Source: Emiliania huxleyi CCMP1516 (lineage: Eukaryota; Haptophyta; Isochrysidales; Noelaerhabdaceae). From it: a stretch of 64,000 nucleotides of DNA. The stretch lies in assembly GCF_000372725.1 (NCBI RefSeq), contig NW_005201123.1, positions 236,291 to 300,290 on the forward strand, read 5' to 3'. Position numbers and translations under genes: made by a program. The notes under the pieces are model-generated. The model did not search any database and was not told the origin of the DNA. It saw nothing but the letters and a program-made list of their open reading frames with translations. Positions 42,455 to 53,703 of this stretch are shown here, piece by piece (the first letter of the stretch is position 1; the number at the start of each line of letters is the position of its first letter).

Positions 42455-43564
42455 ATGGCCTTTGTCGCGTTGCTACCCGCCTTCGTGCCCGCCTTCGATC
42501 CCGCCTTCGTGCCCGCCTTCGTGCCACACGCCGCTCCCTTCGCCGGACTTTTGCCTGCGTCCGCGCGTGCGTCCGCCGTCGTGGCCAAGGCCGCCAAGCG
42601 CAAGGCCGCCGCCGGGAAGCGCAAGCCCGCCAAGCCCGCCGCGTTTGACCTCAAAAAGGCCATGCTGGTCGCGATGCGAGCTCACCAGGATCTGTGGCGG
42701 CTCGACCCGCAGAGGTCCCTCCGTACCTCAGCCCCAACCGCGCGTGTCTCTCTCCTCAGGGAGTGCCTCCACCGCCCCCGCAGGGAGTGCAGCCGCGATG
42801 TGTACGTGCGGGCAGACGGCGGCTCGCGCTTCTTCTTTGCGGGCAAGGCGGTGGGCGCCGCCGGGCGGTGCGACGCGGCGTCGGCCGTGCTCTTGCAGAA
42901 GCGCGCTATCTTGGAGCACGCGCGGCTCCTCCATCCGGAGCTGGAGCAGATGCACCGGTTGAGCAGGCCGCTCCAGCTCTGGGCCGCGCCGGCCGACTCG
43001 GAGGTCTCCGTGGCGCGCAAGGTGCAGGCGCTAGAGTCGCTGGAGGGGGCAAGGCTTTCGCGTGCGATGCGAGAGGACGCAGACGCAGGCGCAACGCTCG
43101 CCGGCTTTGACCCCGACCAGCCCGAGAGCGACGGCCGCGCCGGCTTCTCGGCGCCGCCCCGGCCCGGCGGGGTGAGGCAAGCTGGCCCTTGCCTCTAAGC
43201 TACGCGTCGCCTTGAATAGGTGCGGCTGCCGGAGGACGGCGTCCCGGTCGCGCCGCTCGAGGTGAGGTTCGCGTCCAGCGTGGCCGAGGCGGAGGCGATG
43301 GCGGCGCAGGAGCAGGAGGCGATGGCGGCGCAGCAGCAGGAGGCGATGGCGGCGCAGCAGCAGGAGGCGATGGCGGCGCAGCAGCAGGAGGCGATGAGAA
43401 AAGAGGAGGCGGCGGCACGCCCCGGAGCAGGTGGAGGCATGCCAAAGCCGGTCGCGCCGAAGGTGACGGGCGCGGCGTCAGCGGCGGCGGAGTCGGCGAC
43501 CGACTCTCGGGAAGACTCCGGCGGCGGCGTCGTGGGTCCAGCGTCTGCGTGGTGGGCCCGGTGA
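42455..43564 (+). CDS. Unknown protein with a possible targeting leader, three exons
   Basis: Exon 1 (42455-42714) begins MAFVALLPAFVPAFDPAF, a hydrophobic Ala/Phe/Pro repeat that could be a signal or plastid leader, followed by a basic KAAKRKAAAGKRKPAKPAAF stretch and LVAMRAHQDLWRLDPQ. A 69-bp GT-AG intron joins in phase to exon 2 (42784 to about 43170): ECSRDVYVRADGGSRFFFAG, LQKRAILEHARLLHPELEQM, RPLQLWAAPADSEVSVARK. Exon 3 (43220-43564) adds RLPEDGVPVAPLEVRFASS and four EAMAAQQQ-type repeats before a polar tail and TGA. The exon 2 core looks folded, but I do not recognise it. Targeting is inferred only from composition and from the neighbouring Tic22-family gene. Confidence 0.55.
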
Positions 43565-44861
43565 GAGGGAAGCACTGTAGTCGGCCGCCGACCAAACAAC
43601 TCACAAACCAGCCCATGCGTGGCACCATGCCCCCAAAACGACCCCATCGGTGTCGCGCCGGCCCTGTGGCTGTGGCTGGCGGCTCGGCTCGTGCATTCCC
43701 TGCATGCAACAATAAAAAAAAATCTTGGAGGTCCACCTTCAGGCCCTGATACAACAAAAAAACCCATGCCGTGCCCATGCCCATGCCTATACCGGAAACT
43801 CGAGCGAGCCCAAGCAGCGCCGGGACGCTCCTCTCCACCGTGATGCTCCTCGCCATCGTCGTCACCACGACGTGGCTGCGGACGGGCGTCGCCCACGACA
43901 TCGTGCGCCCGCTCTCCAACGTCGCCGAGATCCCTGCCTCGCCTGCCAGGAGCGGCGTCGACCTCATCGCTGGGCAGGTGCGCGGGTAGAGCTCTCCACC
44001 ATACTCTGCCGCGATCCCGGCTGCTGCGACCTGCGAGCACGGCGCCGCCCGGTGCGCGCGAAATGACCCCTGCCGTTCCCGCGCGCACGCAGAGGACGTC
44101 GGGTGCCAATGCGCAAGCACGACAAATGTGCGCGCGTCCGCCGCCGCCATGCAGCCCCGCCCCTCCCCGCCGTCGATTTCGTCGCCGTCCGTGCGCGCGC
44201 CGCCATTCACTCCGCCGCCGCCGTCGCCCCCACTTCCGCCGCCCCCGTTTTGCGCCTCGCCGCCGCCGCCGTTCTCCTTTTTCCCGCCGCCCGCGCTTCC
44301 CTCAGTCGCGCGCGCGCGCGGCTCGCCTGCGTCGCCGTCGCCCCCCCTCTCGCCGCCGCTCCCCTCACAGCCTCGTACAAGGGTGCCGCCGTCGGCGCCA
44401 CAGCCTTCGCTCGCCCAAACGGTGACCCTCCCCCATCCCCCTCGGTACTGCCCCACCTTCTTCAGAACCAAATCCTCACCCCCCCCCCCCACACTGCGCC
44501 CCGAATCAGGTGCCATCGCCACGTTTCCGTCGGATGAATTATGTGGAATCGTACCCCTCGGTGGTTTCCAAACCTATTCAAAAATGGACGCTTACAGAAA
44601 TCGGCAAAAATTCAAAAGAAGGCGGAGGAGCAGGAGGCGGCGAAGGAGGAGGAGGAAGAGGAGGAGCATAGAGGAGGAGGAGGAGGAATAGGAGGGAGAG
44701 CCGTGAGCTGCGCAGTGAGAAGGTGAGAAGAGCGGCGGCGTAGTAGCGGTCGAGAGAGGAGTTGTGTTGTCTTCACACCGTGTCGGGAGGTGTCCGGCGA
44801 CGAGGCTCGAGGGGTCGCGACACACATCTCGCACGCGAGGTCGAACCATGTCCTCTTCTTC
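43565..44861. other. No gene firmly assigned
   Basis: On the plus strand about 43825-43980 reads like a secreted start (VMLLAIVVTTTWLRTG, then VRPLSNVAEIPASPARSGVD) before a CAG/GTGCGC donor-like site. A proline-rich frame follows at 44128-44450. The two cannot be joined with confidence. A (GAG)n purine tract lies at 44620-44695. Confidence 0.3.
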
Positions 44862-45137
44862 TTATTTCTTCACTTTCCTGAACGCCTTGCCTATCATCAT
44901 ATGGTTGCAACTAAAAAAGACCTCCAAGGCGCCCTTGGCGTCGCTCTGCCCCAGGGTGTAGTTGGTCACTGCTCCTGCATTGTCGTACACCGTGGTCCAA
45001 TTCAGACAAGGCGTGTGGTCCTTTACGTGCTGAGCCCCTGGAACGAGAACGAGCGCTGCATCGCTGGTGATCTGAACTTCGTCAACGACGACGACGATGG
45101 GCGCCTGCGCAGCTGGCGGGGCCTGCTGCTGCGCCAT
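44862..45137 (-). CDS. Hypothetical 91-residue protein
   Basis: From the ATG at 45137: MAQQQAPPAAQAPIVVVV, then DEVQITSDAALVLVPGAQHV, CLNWTTVYDNAGAVTNYTLG, ALEVFFSCNHMMIGKAFRKV and a stop. The composition is non-repetitive and beta-rich, unlike the GC-driven frames around it. It holds two N-x-T sites. No family recognised; it may be complete or a terminal exon. Confidence 0.45.
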   Translation of the reverse strand: MAQQQAPPAAQAPIVVVVDEVQITSDAALVLVPGAQHVKDHTPCLNWTTVYDNAGAVTNYTLGQSDAKGALEVFFSCNHMMIGKAFRKVKK

Positions 45138-45510
45138 CTTCACTGCGTCTTCTCCTCTCCTCCCACTTCACAGAAAACTGCGGCCGCCAGCGACAGAGCG
45201 TCTCGCTGGCGGACGGCGAGAGGAACACAAAGGGACGTCCGGACGTCCATCCACTGGGATGAGATAACTGGAGATCTAAGGTCGAATCTCCCGATTCCAC
45301 AGCCGCCCACAGGAGCGCCGCCTCAACGCGGGGTCTCGGCTCTATCGAGCCATGCTAGCTCCAGCCGCAGCCCCACCCGGCCGCCCGAGGGTGTTCCCGC
45401 ATGCAGAGAAGACCAATCCTGGGGGAAGTAACCACACTTCGCGTGCAGATCCTGCGTCTCTCACTGCCCGGAACAGAGGCGGGTACCGCCGCAGGTCCCA
45501 CACTTGTAGA

Positions 45511-45557
45511 TGACGGACGCTTGCGTCCTAGCCTCCAACAACGCCTCCCCGGCGCAA
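45511..45557 (+). repeat. Short dispersed repeat, also inverted at 60671-60716
   Basis: ACGGACGCTTGCGTCCTAGC followed by CTCCAACAACGCCTCCCCGG recurs as its reverse complement at about 60671-60716. Confidence 0.85.
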
Positions 45558-45632
45558 ATGATACGATTTTTTCTTTAACAGCAGCCAGTCCCCGGTATGT
45601 GTGTGTGTGTGTATGTCTCTCTGTATGTATAT

Positions 45633-48357
45633 ATGAAGCGCAGCGCCACCGCGTCCGCCATCTCCGGCACAAAGCGGCCGAAGGCAGCCGCCGACCCGCC
45701 GAGCGAGAGGGCGCCCGTCGCGCGTGACGCCGGCATCCTGAGCGCTGCTGCCGTGCGCGCCCTGGCCTCGGATCTCGATGCGCTGCCTACCCATGTCGAA
45801 GGCTGCGTCCGCCTGCTGGCCGAGGGACACACTGTGCCGTTCATCGCTCGGTACCGGCAGCCCGAGACCGGTGGCATGGCCCCGCCGCTTCTGCGGCGAA
45901 TCGATGCGGCGTCAAGGGATGCGGCGAGCCTCGCAGCACGGTGCGACGCGGTCGTTGCGGCGCTGCGCAAGACGGATCGCTTGACAGCCCAGCTCGAGGC
46001 CGCGCTGCGCGCGGCTCCCACTCTGGCAGCGCTCGAAGACGTCTATGCGCCTCACAAGTCGAAGCCGTGCTCACTTGCAGAACGGGCGCGCGCCCTTGGA
46101 TGCGAGCCGGCGGCGCAGGCCCGCCAGGCTTTGTGATCTCGTAAGCCCAGCAGTGCCCGCCTTCACTCCCTCCGCCACGTCAGGCGATGTGGTGCGCGAC
46201 GATCGACGATAGCGGGCTTTCCCAGGCCTTGCGCGCGGCGGCGGCGGGTTCGGGTGCTCGATCCAGCGAGGGCGGCACCGAGGCGGCGCTGCGTGAGGGC
46301 ACTCAAAAGGTGCTGGCCGAGATGACCGCTCGTTCGCCCGCGGTGCGCGAGGCTGCGCGCGGCGCGCTGCGCAGATGCGCGCTGGTGAAATGCACAGCGG
46401 TCGCAGGCAAGCGATCGATCAGCGGGAGCGGCGGCGCCGGCGCCGCGAGCTCCAAGAAGGCGAGCACGGCAACCGCAGCGGCGGCGGCCAGCGGCGGCGA
46501 GAATTTTCGCGACTACGCGGACTTTGAGCGGCCCCTCAGCGCGGTCTCGTCGCACGCGTGGCTGGCGATGCACCGCGGCGTCGAGCTCAAGCTGCTCCGG
46601 CTCTCCGTCGCGCCCCGCGACGAGGCTTCCGTCGCCGCCGCTGTCGCACGCGCATGCCCGCCCCTCCGCTCCTACAGCGCAAGGCCAGGCGGCGGACACC
46701 GCCTTTGCCTTGCCCTGGCAGAGGGCGCGAGGGCCTCGCTCCCCACGACCCACTCGCAGGTCCGAACACACCGCCTCCTCGTTCCATGCACAGGCGCGGC
46801 CGCGGAGGCGTGGAGCCGGCTGCTCAAGCCATCTCTTGCGCGCGAGGTCCAGCGGCGCGCGCTCGAGGCGGCGCGGTGCGAGGCGATCGAGTGCTTCGCC
46901 GCCAACCTTTCGCCGCTGCTGCTCGCGCCCCCGCTGCGCGGCACGGCCGTGCTTGGCGTCGACCCAGGCTTCGCACACGGCCACAAGCTCGCGGTGGTCT
47001 CCGCGGGCACCGCCTCCGTTACCGCCCACGCCACCGTCAAGCCGCCGCTGCCGCCCCGTGGCAGTGGCAGCAGCGGCGGTGGGGCTGGCGGCTCCCGCGG
47101 CTCTGGCGTACACGACGGAGCGGCGTGGGACGAGGCGGTCCGCGTGATTGCCGAGCTGTGCGACAGCCATGGTGTGGGAGCCGTCGCGGTGGGCGACGGC
47201 CAGAACAGCCGTGAGGCGCAGAGGCTGGTCGCCGCCGCAATCGCAGCGACACGTCGTGGCGGCGGACGGTTGCGATACGCTGTGGTGCGCGAGAATGGCG
47301 CCTCAATCTACTCAGCGTCCGATCTAGCGGCGGCGGAGCTGGGCGATGTGCCGCTGCAGCACCGCGCCGCCGTCTCGATTGCGCGCCGTTTGGCCGACCC
47401 GCTGTCCGAGTTTGTCAAGATTGAGCCGGCCGCGCTGGGCGTCGGAATGTACCAGCGCGATTTGCCCGCCAAGGAGCTCGGCGCGCGGCTGGATGCGGCC
47501 GTCGAGGACGCCGTCGCAGCGGTGGGAGTCGAGGTGAATGGCGCGTCGCCTTCATTGCTGCAGCGCGTCGCCGGCCTCAACAGGAAGACTGCATCCGCGC
47601 TGCGCGCCCACATCGACACCGCGGGCGAGCTTTCGAGCCGTGAGTCGCTGAGGCAGGTGCCCGGCATCGGTCCCAAGACGTACGTCAACATTGCCGGCTT
47701 CCTGCGCATCACGGCTTCCGACGGTGCGCCGCTCGCGGAGCCGCTGGACGCGAGCCGCGTCCACCCGGAAGCATACGCCGAGGCGCGACGACGCCCCGAT
47801 TAAAGTCACGCCTAAAAGCGCACGGGAGACGATTGACACGAGAGTTGAACCCGTAGGCCCGAGCCCTGCTCGCGGCAGCTGGCATCGGCTCGGGCGCTCT
47901 TGGCCAGCTCGCGCGCCGCGGCGGGGGATTTGCCGAGGGTGACTGCGCGCGCCTCCGTGCGCTCGCTGCTGCTCCTGCCCCCGGCGGTGGCGCCGCCTCT
48001 CCTGGCGGCGGGCGGGCGGCGCTGGTCGAGCTTCTTTGCGACCCGCTCTTGTGCGGCGACCCGCGCGAACAGCTCGCGCCGCCGCCGCAACTCGTGGCGA
48101 GCGCACCGCGTTCCCTCGCCGACGTGCGCGCGGGCGACGTGTTCGAGCACGCCGTCGTCAAGAACGCCGCCCCGTTTGGCCTTTTCGTCGACGTGGGTGT
48201 CGGTTCGGACGGGCTCCTCCACGCTTCCGAGCTCAAGAAGCGCGGCAGCGGCCGCCACGTCCCAACAGTTGGCGCGAGCATCTGTGTGACCGCAAAGGCG
48301 GTGGACATCAACCGCGGGAGACTATCCCTCGCGCTTCACCCTGTCTGGTGTCTCTAG
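45633..48357 (+). CDS. SRBD1: Tex/SRBD1-like S1 RNA-binding protein
   Basis: Three exons (45633-46127, 46184-47782, 47857-48357), 864 residues; both introns (56 and 74 bp) are GC-AG, phase 0. Exon 1 has VRLLAEGHTVPFIARYRQPE and PETGGMAPPLLRRID of the Tex N-terminus. Exon 2 has EAALREGTQKVLAEM, the YqgF/RNase H-like core (VLGVDPGFAHGHKLAVV), ENGASIYSASDLAAAELGDV, IEPAALGVGMYQRDL, a helix-hairpin-helix (QVPGIGPKTYVNIAGFLRI) and LDASRVHPEAYAE. Exon 3 has ALVELLCDPLLCGDPREQL and an S1 domain (VRAGDVFEHAVVKNAAPFGL, FVDVGVGSDGLLHASEL, NRGRLSLAL). Tex/SRBD1 is related to the SPT6 core and binds nucleic acid. The start was chosen as the in-frame ATG nearest the conserved part; in-frame (GT)n sequence lies upstream. 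Confidence 0.92.
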
Positions 48358-48698
48358 TCCACACACAGAGACTTTCGCTAGCCGGAGCAGCCCGCGACGA
48401 GGCTTGCGTCGCCGCCGCTGTCCACATTTCTGAAACACATTTCTTTACGAGTCTCGGGGACTAAGATTTCTCCTGTCCATCGATTGAGAACGCACTCCCT
48501 GCCACCGCCCCGCCGCCCTCGCAAGCTCACAGGTTGAGTTGAGAGGAGAAGCAGCTGAGGGAGATCAAAGCGGGAGCAGCGGGAGAAGGCGGCACGGCGG
48601 CGGCGGCGCGGCGCCCCCCCCATCCCCAATCCGCCTCCGGGCGAGAGTTTCCCCCCAGCGTCTGTGCTCGTCCAGCAGACGCTCCGGTAATCAGGCCG

Positions 48699-49259
48699 TT
48701 ATCCATCGCGTCCGAGTCCCCGTCGTTCATGTTGATATAGATTGTCATTGAGATTGGTCCTAAAATCGACTCCTGGGTTGGCTGGCCCCGAGAGCTGCGT
48801 CTCGAGCTCCCGGTGCCGTTGCCAGACGACCCCGAGCGTCGGCGCCCAAATAAGGCCCCGACGCTCGAACACACACATGGACACTACAAAACGTCTGCCA
48901 GGGAGGGAGGGTGGGGCAGACGAGAACGGGACTCGGGCGCCTGGGGGCGCGAGGGTCCGACACACGAGTTCCGCGCACGGACGGACGTAGCGATCCGGCC
49001 ATCGCGTCACGTTCCACACCTTACGGTGGGGGTTATTGTGTCGGTTCCTCTCCTCGCGTTGTTGGATAACCTACATAGCCGCTGCGCGGCTATCTCCGAT
49101 TATCCATCGCGTCCGAGTCCCCGTCGTTCATGTTGATATAGATTGTCATTGAGATTGGTCCTAAAATCGACTCCTGGGTTGGCTGGCCCCGAGAGCTGCG
49201 TCTCGAGCTCCCGGTGCCGTTGCCAGACGACCCCGAGCGTCGGCGCCCAAATAAGGCCC
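48699..49259. repeat. 160-bp direct repeat, two copies 401 bp apart
   Basis: 48699-48858 and 49100-49259 are essentially identical (TTATCCATCGCGTCCGAGTC to CAAATAAGGCCC). On the minus strand both copies keep an open frame containing GQPTQESILGPISMTIYINM and NDGDSDAMDN, which is unusually protein-like, but no family is recognised and the flanks differ. Confidence 0.9.
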
Positions 49260-49454
49260 ATCGCGCCGATTGCCGGGGAAGTCGATTCCAGTGAGTCTCA
49301 AAAGGCCCATCGACGAAGTTGGGGTCGTTGCCCGGTAGGAGGGTGGCGGCCGTAGCAGCCCCGGGCTTGGTGGGGTTCGGTCCCCCCTTTGCTGGAATGC
49401 AAGGCCAGCTGCTCTGCAGTATGTCACGGCTCGTGCCGTATGTCACGGGCTCAT

Positions 49455-50000
49455 GTGGTTGTCGCGTGGCGATTAGGTCCGCTCACGCTCCGTCCGGTTG
49501 TCGCGTGGCGATTAGGTCCGCTCCGGCGTGTCTCGTCGCGTGGCGATTAGGTCCGCTCACGTCGTCTCGTCGCGTGGCGAAACCGATTCGGTCCGCTCCG
49601 GCGTGTCTCGTCGCGTGGCGATTAGGTCCGCTCACGTCGTGTCCTCGTCGCGTGGCGATTAGGTCCGCTCACGTCGTGTCCCGTCGCGTGGCGAAACCGA
49701 TTCGGTCCGCTCCGGCGCTCACGTCGAGTCTCGTCGCGTGGCGATTAGGTCCGCTCACGTCGTGTCTCGTCGCGTGGCGATTAGGTCCGCTCACGTCGTG
49801 TCTCGTGTCTCGTCGCGTGGCGAAACCGATTCGGTCCGCTCCGGCGTTTCTCGTCGCGTGGCGATTAGGTCCGCTCACGTCGTGTCTCGTCGCGTGGCGA
49901 TTAGGTCCGCTCACGTCGTGTCTCGTCGCGTGGCGATTAGGTCCGCTCACGTCGTGTCTCGTCGCGTGGCGATTAGGTCCGCTCACGTCGTGTCTCGTCA
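49455..50000 (+). repeat. Minisatellite, 14 units of two types
   Basis: Every unit starts GTCGCGTGGCGA. Type 1 continues TTAGGTCCGCTCACGTCGTG (about 36 bp). Type 2 continues AACCGATTCGGTCCGCTCCG (about 41 bp). By eye the order is mostly 1-1-1-2-1-1-2-1-1-2-1-1-1-1, suggesting a three-unit higher-order repeat. All frames are open across it, which is a repeat artefact, not a gene. Confidence 0.92.
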
Positions 50001-50504
50001 CCGTCCAATCGTTCCGATGTCCGAAACCGGGGTGGGGCTAAATAACTTTTCCGAGAGAAGGTAAAGGCATCACACTACAAGGAACGCGGCTGAGCTGACC
50101 TCCCTATACCCTATAGCCTAATAGGGAGCGCCTTGGTGAACCAGGGACTAGATCTCGCGCAGAAGAACACAGGGCGTGCTGCGTGCGCCCCGCGCGATCC
50201 CTGGCACAGAGGGGGCTGAGCTGCCGAACTTAGGATGCCTGCAGAAGGCTGGCGAGAGCCGGCGACCCACACTACTTTACCCCTCACCCGCACGGACCTC
50301 ATCTCGATCTCCCAGACTCCACCACAAATGGCAAAAAGCCACCACATGCCCCGACAGAGCCGCCTAGGACAGAGCCTCAGCCCTCACCACCCCAACCCCA
50401 GGCAATGTTGTAGCGCACATGTCTAGACTCTATAGTCCGGAGAGGTTCAGAGAGGTCCAGTGGACAGAGCACAGAGAGGGCCGGGGGGCGCGGGGGGGCG
50501 GGGG

Positions 50505-50710
50505 GGGGACCAAGCTGCAGAAACAAGCTTTCAGTGCCTACAAGTGTAGGCACTGCATTATCGTGCGCGCGGAGCGCGCTGGTGCCGGACACACGCGCGG
50601 AGCGCGCTAGCCGGACACACGCGCGGAGCGCGCTAGCTAGACACACGCGCGGAGCGCGCTGGCTAGATACCGCGCGGAGCGCACCGCGGTACCGGTAGAG
50701 TCTAGACACA
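50505..50710 (-). repeat. Palindromic repeat D, copy 2 (inverted)
   Basis: Reverse-orientation relative of 31470-31705: CCAAGCTGCAGAAAC, a hairpin (AGTGCCTACAAGTGTAGGCACT type, about 50530), then four or five CGCGCGGAGCGCGCTAG units. A related degenerate trio of ACGCGCGGAGCGCGCCGC lies at 50970-51030. Confidence 0.8.
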
Positions 50711-51577
50711 TGAAGACAGTCTGTGGCAGTCAGTTGTGGCCACGCTGCTTCGAAGCTGGCCTGACGTCGTAGCACGCGTCTGGCAGACGCTGTGTCTCTG
50801 CCTTCTTCCGCGTCATGACCACACCCCGCTGCAGCGAAGCTCCAATGCCGCCCCTCTGTACATGTGACCTGTCGTTGTGGTGAAAGCGGTCTTCCCAGTT
50901 GAGCCCGCCCCAGTTCTCGAGCGCACGGTTGATGAAGGGCACGGCGACGGCCGCATGTGGCGCCCAGAGACACGCGCGGAGCGCGCCGCTGCAGAACACG
51001 CGCGGAGCGCGCCGCTGCACAGGCGCGGAGCGCCGCCACTTGAGATTGGGCCTGTGGGTGGGCCGAGTGGTTCCTAGCGTGTGAGTCAACTCTTAATAGA
51101 AATCGCACCTAGCCCTCCTCAACCCTCCGAGTGGTGTGTCGCTCCGCGCCACCGCCTGACCGCCTTGCGGCAGCTGGGCCCTGGGCAGAGGGGATGGCAC
51201 CGTGCCGAGGACTTTGGTTTAAAGCATTTTCCCCAATTTCATTGCATTAACCATTATGGTTTATGAGCTGCGCGTGTGGGTTGTGGGGGGCGCAACGACG
51301 ACCGCGCTCCCCGCAGCTAGCAGCGCAACGCTCGACAAACACAAACCCCTGACAGTGCCGCCCCGCGGCAGCCCAGAGCCGTCGCAGACGAGGGCGGAGG
51401 GCGCACGCCAGTGCCAATGCGAGGGCCGCCGGAATCTGGGTACGAGTTGTACGGGAGCTTTCGAGAGACGGGGGCGAGAGACGGGGCGGATAGCGCGGGT
51501 CTAGGCGAGCCCGCCGCCAGGTGGCGGGGTGTAGCGTCGCGGGCATGCCTGCCGCCGCCGCCGCCGCCGCCGCCACT
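50711..51577. other. Intergenic, no gene assigned
   Basis: Only the CGCGGAGCGCG trio near 50970-51030 stands out; otherwise nothing recognised up to the V-ATPase stop codon. Confidence 0.4.
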
Positions 51578-51840
51578 CTACTCGACCTTGAAGCTGGCTG
51601 TGGTGGACATGATGATTGCCACGATGATGGCGAAGATGCCCAGCGCCGAGGCGAAGATCTCGATGACGAGGATCTTGACGAACAGCGCGCCGTTTTGGGC
51701 ATCGGCGAGCGCGCATCCGCTGCCGCAGATTCCAACGCACACGCCGCAAGCGAGGTTGCCGATCCCGCAGCAAACCCCCGCCTACGCAGGCACGTATCGG
51801 CGCTGTGCATGGCGGTCGGACGGGGGCGAGTTTGCGGTGC

Positions 51841-51918
<78 letters not shown>

Positions 51919-52476
51919 AGTGCCCAGAACATCGAGTAGCCCGCATTCATGGCGATGGTGTTCACGACGTCCGGCTTCGCACGAATGACTGCGCGGGAGT
52001 CGGCGGGGGGGGGGGGGGGGGATGAGGAGGCGGTTGGGGCGCCCAAATGCCCGCCTTGCTCGTCACCCCCCCCCCCTTCTGCGACGGTGCCTGCGGGCTC
52101 GTTGTGCTCGATCTTTGACTGCAAGATGATGGAGACGATGACGCCATAGATGGCCACCGCCTCGCAGAAGATGACGCTGCGCACGGGCCAGATGGAGGAG
52201 CGTGAGCGGGCCCGGCGTGAGGTGCGCGAGCAGACTACGCGCGTGCGATGCGCTGCGCCTGATCAGGTTCTTTGAGGTGATGCGCGGAGCGCGTACGGCG
52301 GCGCCGAGCAGCGACGAGCCCGTGATGAAGATTCCCCACGCGGCGCCGAGAACGGACAGGCCAATGGCGAGGCCGGTGCCGACAAAGGCAAACGCGTACG
52401 GGTTGATGTCGGAGAGAACCTCGCTCCAGTTTTCGTAAACGTCGCCGTAGCAGGTGCCTCCGCCGGCGCACGCCAT
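51578..52476 (-). CDS. ATP6V0B: V-ATPase proteolipid subunit c''
   Basis: Four exons: 52476-52259, 52176-52091, 51988-51924 and 51781-51578, 190 residues. All three introns are GC-AG and every junction keeps phase. The product reads [17 protein letters not shown], then [51 protein letters not shown] and [18 protein letters not shown] with the proton-carrying Glu in FCEA. A luminal loop and [10 protein letters not shown] follow, then [20 protein letters not shown] and a final helix ending TASFKVE. This subunit sits in the membrane c-ring that moves protons into vacuoles and endomembranes. Length matches animal and yeast homologues (about 205-213). The third intron is mostly a (TG)n run. Confidence 0.94.
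51845..51917 (+). repeat. (TG)n microsatellite in a V-ATPase intron
   Basis: About 36 TG units starting just inside the third intron of the V-ATPase c'' gene, next to its GC donor. Confidence 0.95.
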
Positions 52477-53307
52477 CTGACGCGAGTTGCAAAGGCGGCG
52501 CTCACTGGCCGCCGCCGAGAGCAAGACGCGGCGGCGGGGCGCGGCCCAGGCGTGCGGCGAATGGCGGCTCCGAGTCCCTCCGGGAGTGAGTGAGCGGGCG
52601 GGCCGCGGCCGAGGGGCGAGGGGAGGCGAGGGGAGTGTGCAGGGGAGGGGGAAGGGGTGGGACTCGGGCCAGAGAGCGGTGCGACGCCTGCTTGCTGAGC
52701 TGTGTACTGCGGAGAGAGCAATGTGCGGCGAGAAATGTGTGAGCCGCGGTACGCGGCGCTAACCTGCGTAGGACCGTGTTTACTTTACGGCCCTTTCCCT
52801 GCGAACGCGCACCCCCCCAGGGCTAGGGCTCTCTAGCCCGTAGCCCGATACCGATCATCCGGCCCGCTGGGTGCGCTTCTTAGCTCCCCGGCCCTGGATG
52901 TGAGGTTGAGCTTTTGAGGACTGCACTCCAAGTGCTCCAAGAGATACTAAGACGAACAGAAGAAAAAAACCACCCTCACACACTCCATAACCACCACGGA
53001 CACGCGCGCACTCTACAACGAACCCGGGGCGCGGGGCGCGCCCCGACGACCCCCCGTGCGAGTCCCGGAGCCTGCGCAGGCGCAACGCGGCAGACTGCGC
53101 TGAGCTGCCGGTGCCCGCGGAGTCAGGGCGCCAGGCCTCTGCCGCACGGGGGACACACACCGCGCGCCCGCGGATGACATTGAGAGGCACCGGCCGGCAG
53201 CGCGCGCGCCAGAGCCAGGACCGGCCGCTGCTCTGCCTGCGTGGGCGCGGCACAGGCCGCCGCCCCCGCCGCCGAGGCCGCACGGGCAGGGTGCGCGGGC
53301 CCGCGTC
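52477..53307. other. Intergenic between V-ATPase c'' and mtACP
   Basis: No gene recognised. The CTCCAAGTGCTCCAAG motif at about 52925 is shared with 55432 and, inverted, 30151. Confidence 0.45.
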
Positions 53308-53703
53308 CTACTTGGCGGTCGGGTGCGTCATAATGTACTTGATCGCGTCCTCGCACGTCAGGATCTTTTCAGCGTCGGCGTCTTGAATCTCAATGACAAA
53401 CTCGTCCTCGAACGCCATCACCACCTCGACCGTGTCCAGGCTGTCAAGCCCCAAGTCGTTGAGGAAGTGCGCCTTGACAGTGACCTGCTCGGGGTGCACC
53501 TTATCAAACGTCTTTACGCAGCCCAGGACCCTGTCGGTCACCTCTTCCTCGCTCAGGAAGGTGGTGGAGGCGAAGCTGCGCAGCGCTGGCGCCGCGGTGC
53601 GCGCCAGCGCCGCTCGCGGCTGCAGCGCGGGCGCCGCGGTGCGCGCCAGCGCGCGAGAGAGCGCGGGCGCGCGCGACGCGGCGGCGACGGATCGCGAAAG
53701 CAT
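53308..53703 (-). CDS. NDUFAB1: Mitochondrial acyl carrier protein
   Basis: A single exon, 131 residues, from the ATG at 53703. The N-terminus is Arg/Ala/Ser-rich without acidic residues ([19 protein letters not shown], with ARTAAPAL twice), a typical mitochondrial presequence ending near [10 protein letters not shown]. The ACP fold follows: [40 protein letters not shown] with the phosphopantetheine Ser in [23 protein letters not shown] and [11 protein letters not shown]. It carries acyl chains for mitochondrial fatty-acid and lipoate synthesis and is a structural subunit of complex I. Confidence 0.95.
   Translation of the reverse strand: MLSRSVAAASRAPALSRALARTAAPALQPRAALARTAAPALRSFASTTFLSEEEVTDRVLGCVKTFDKVHPEQVTVKAHFLNDLGLDSLDTVEVVMAFEDEFVIEIQDADAEKILTCEDAIKYIMTHPTAK

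Noticed and set aside
44128-44691. Proline-rich plus-strand frame that could be a cell-wall glycoprotein
   Set aside because: The other plus frames and the minus strand are equally open in this C-rich stretch, and it cannot be joined in phase to the secreted-like start at about 43825.
49455-50000. Possible CRISPR array
   Set aside because: Units are contiguous with no unique spacers; it is a two-type minisatellite in a eukaryotic setting.
49319-50064. Plus-strand frames encoding a repeated GPLTS-type peptide
   Set aside because: Open frames in a minisatellite whose unit lacks stop codons; no evidence of a protein.
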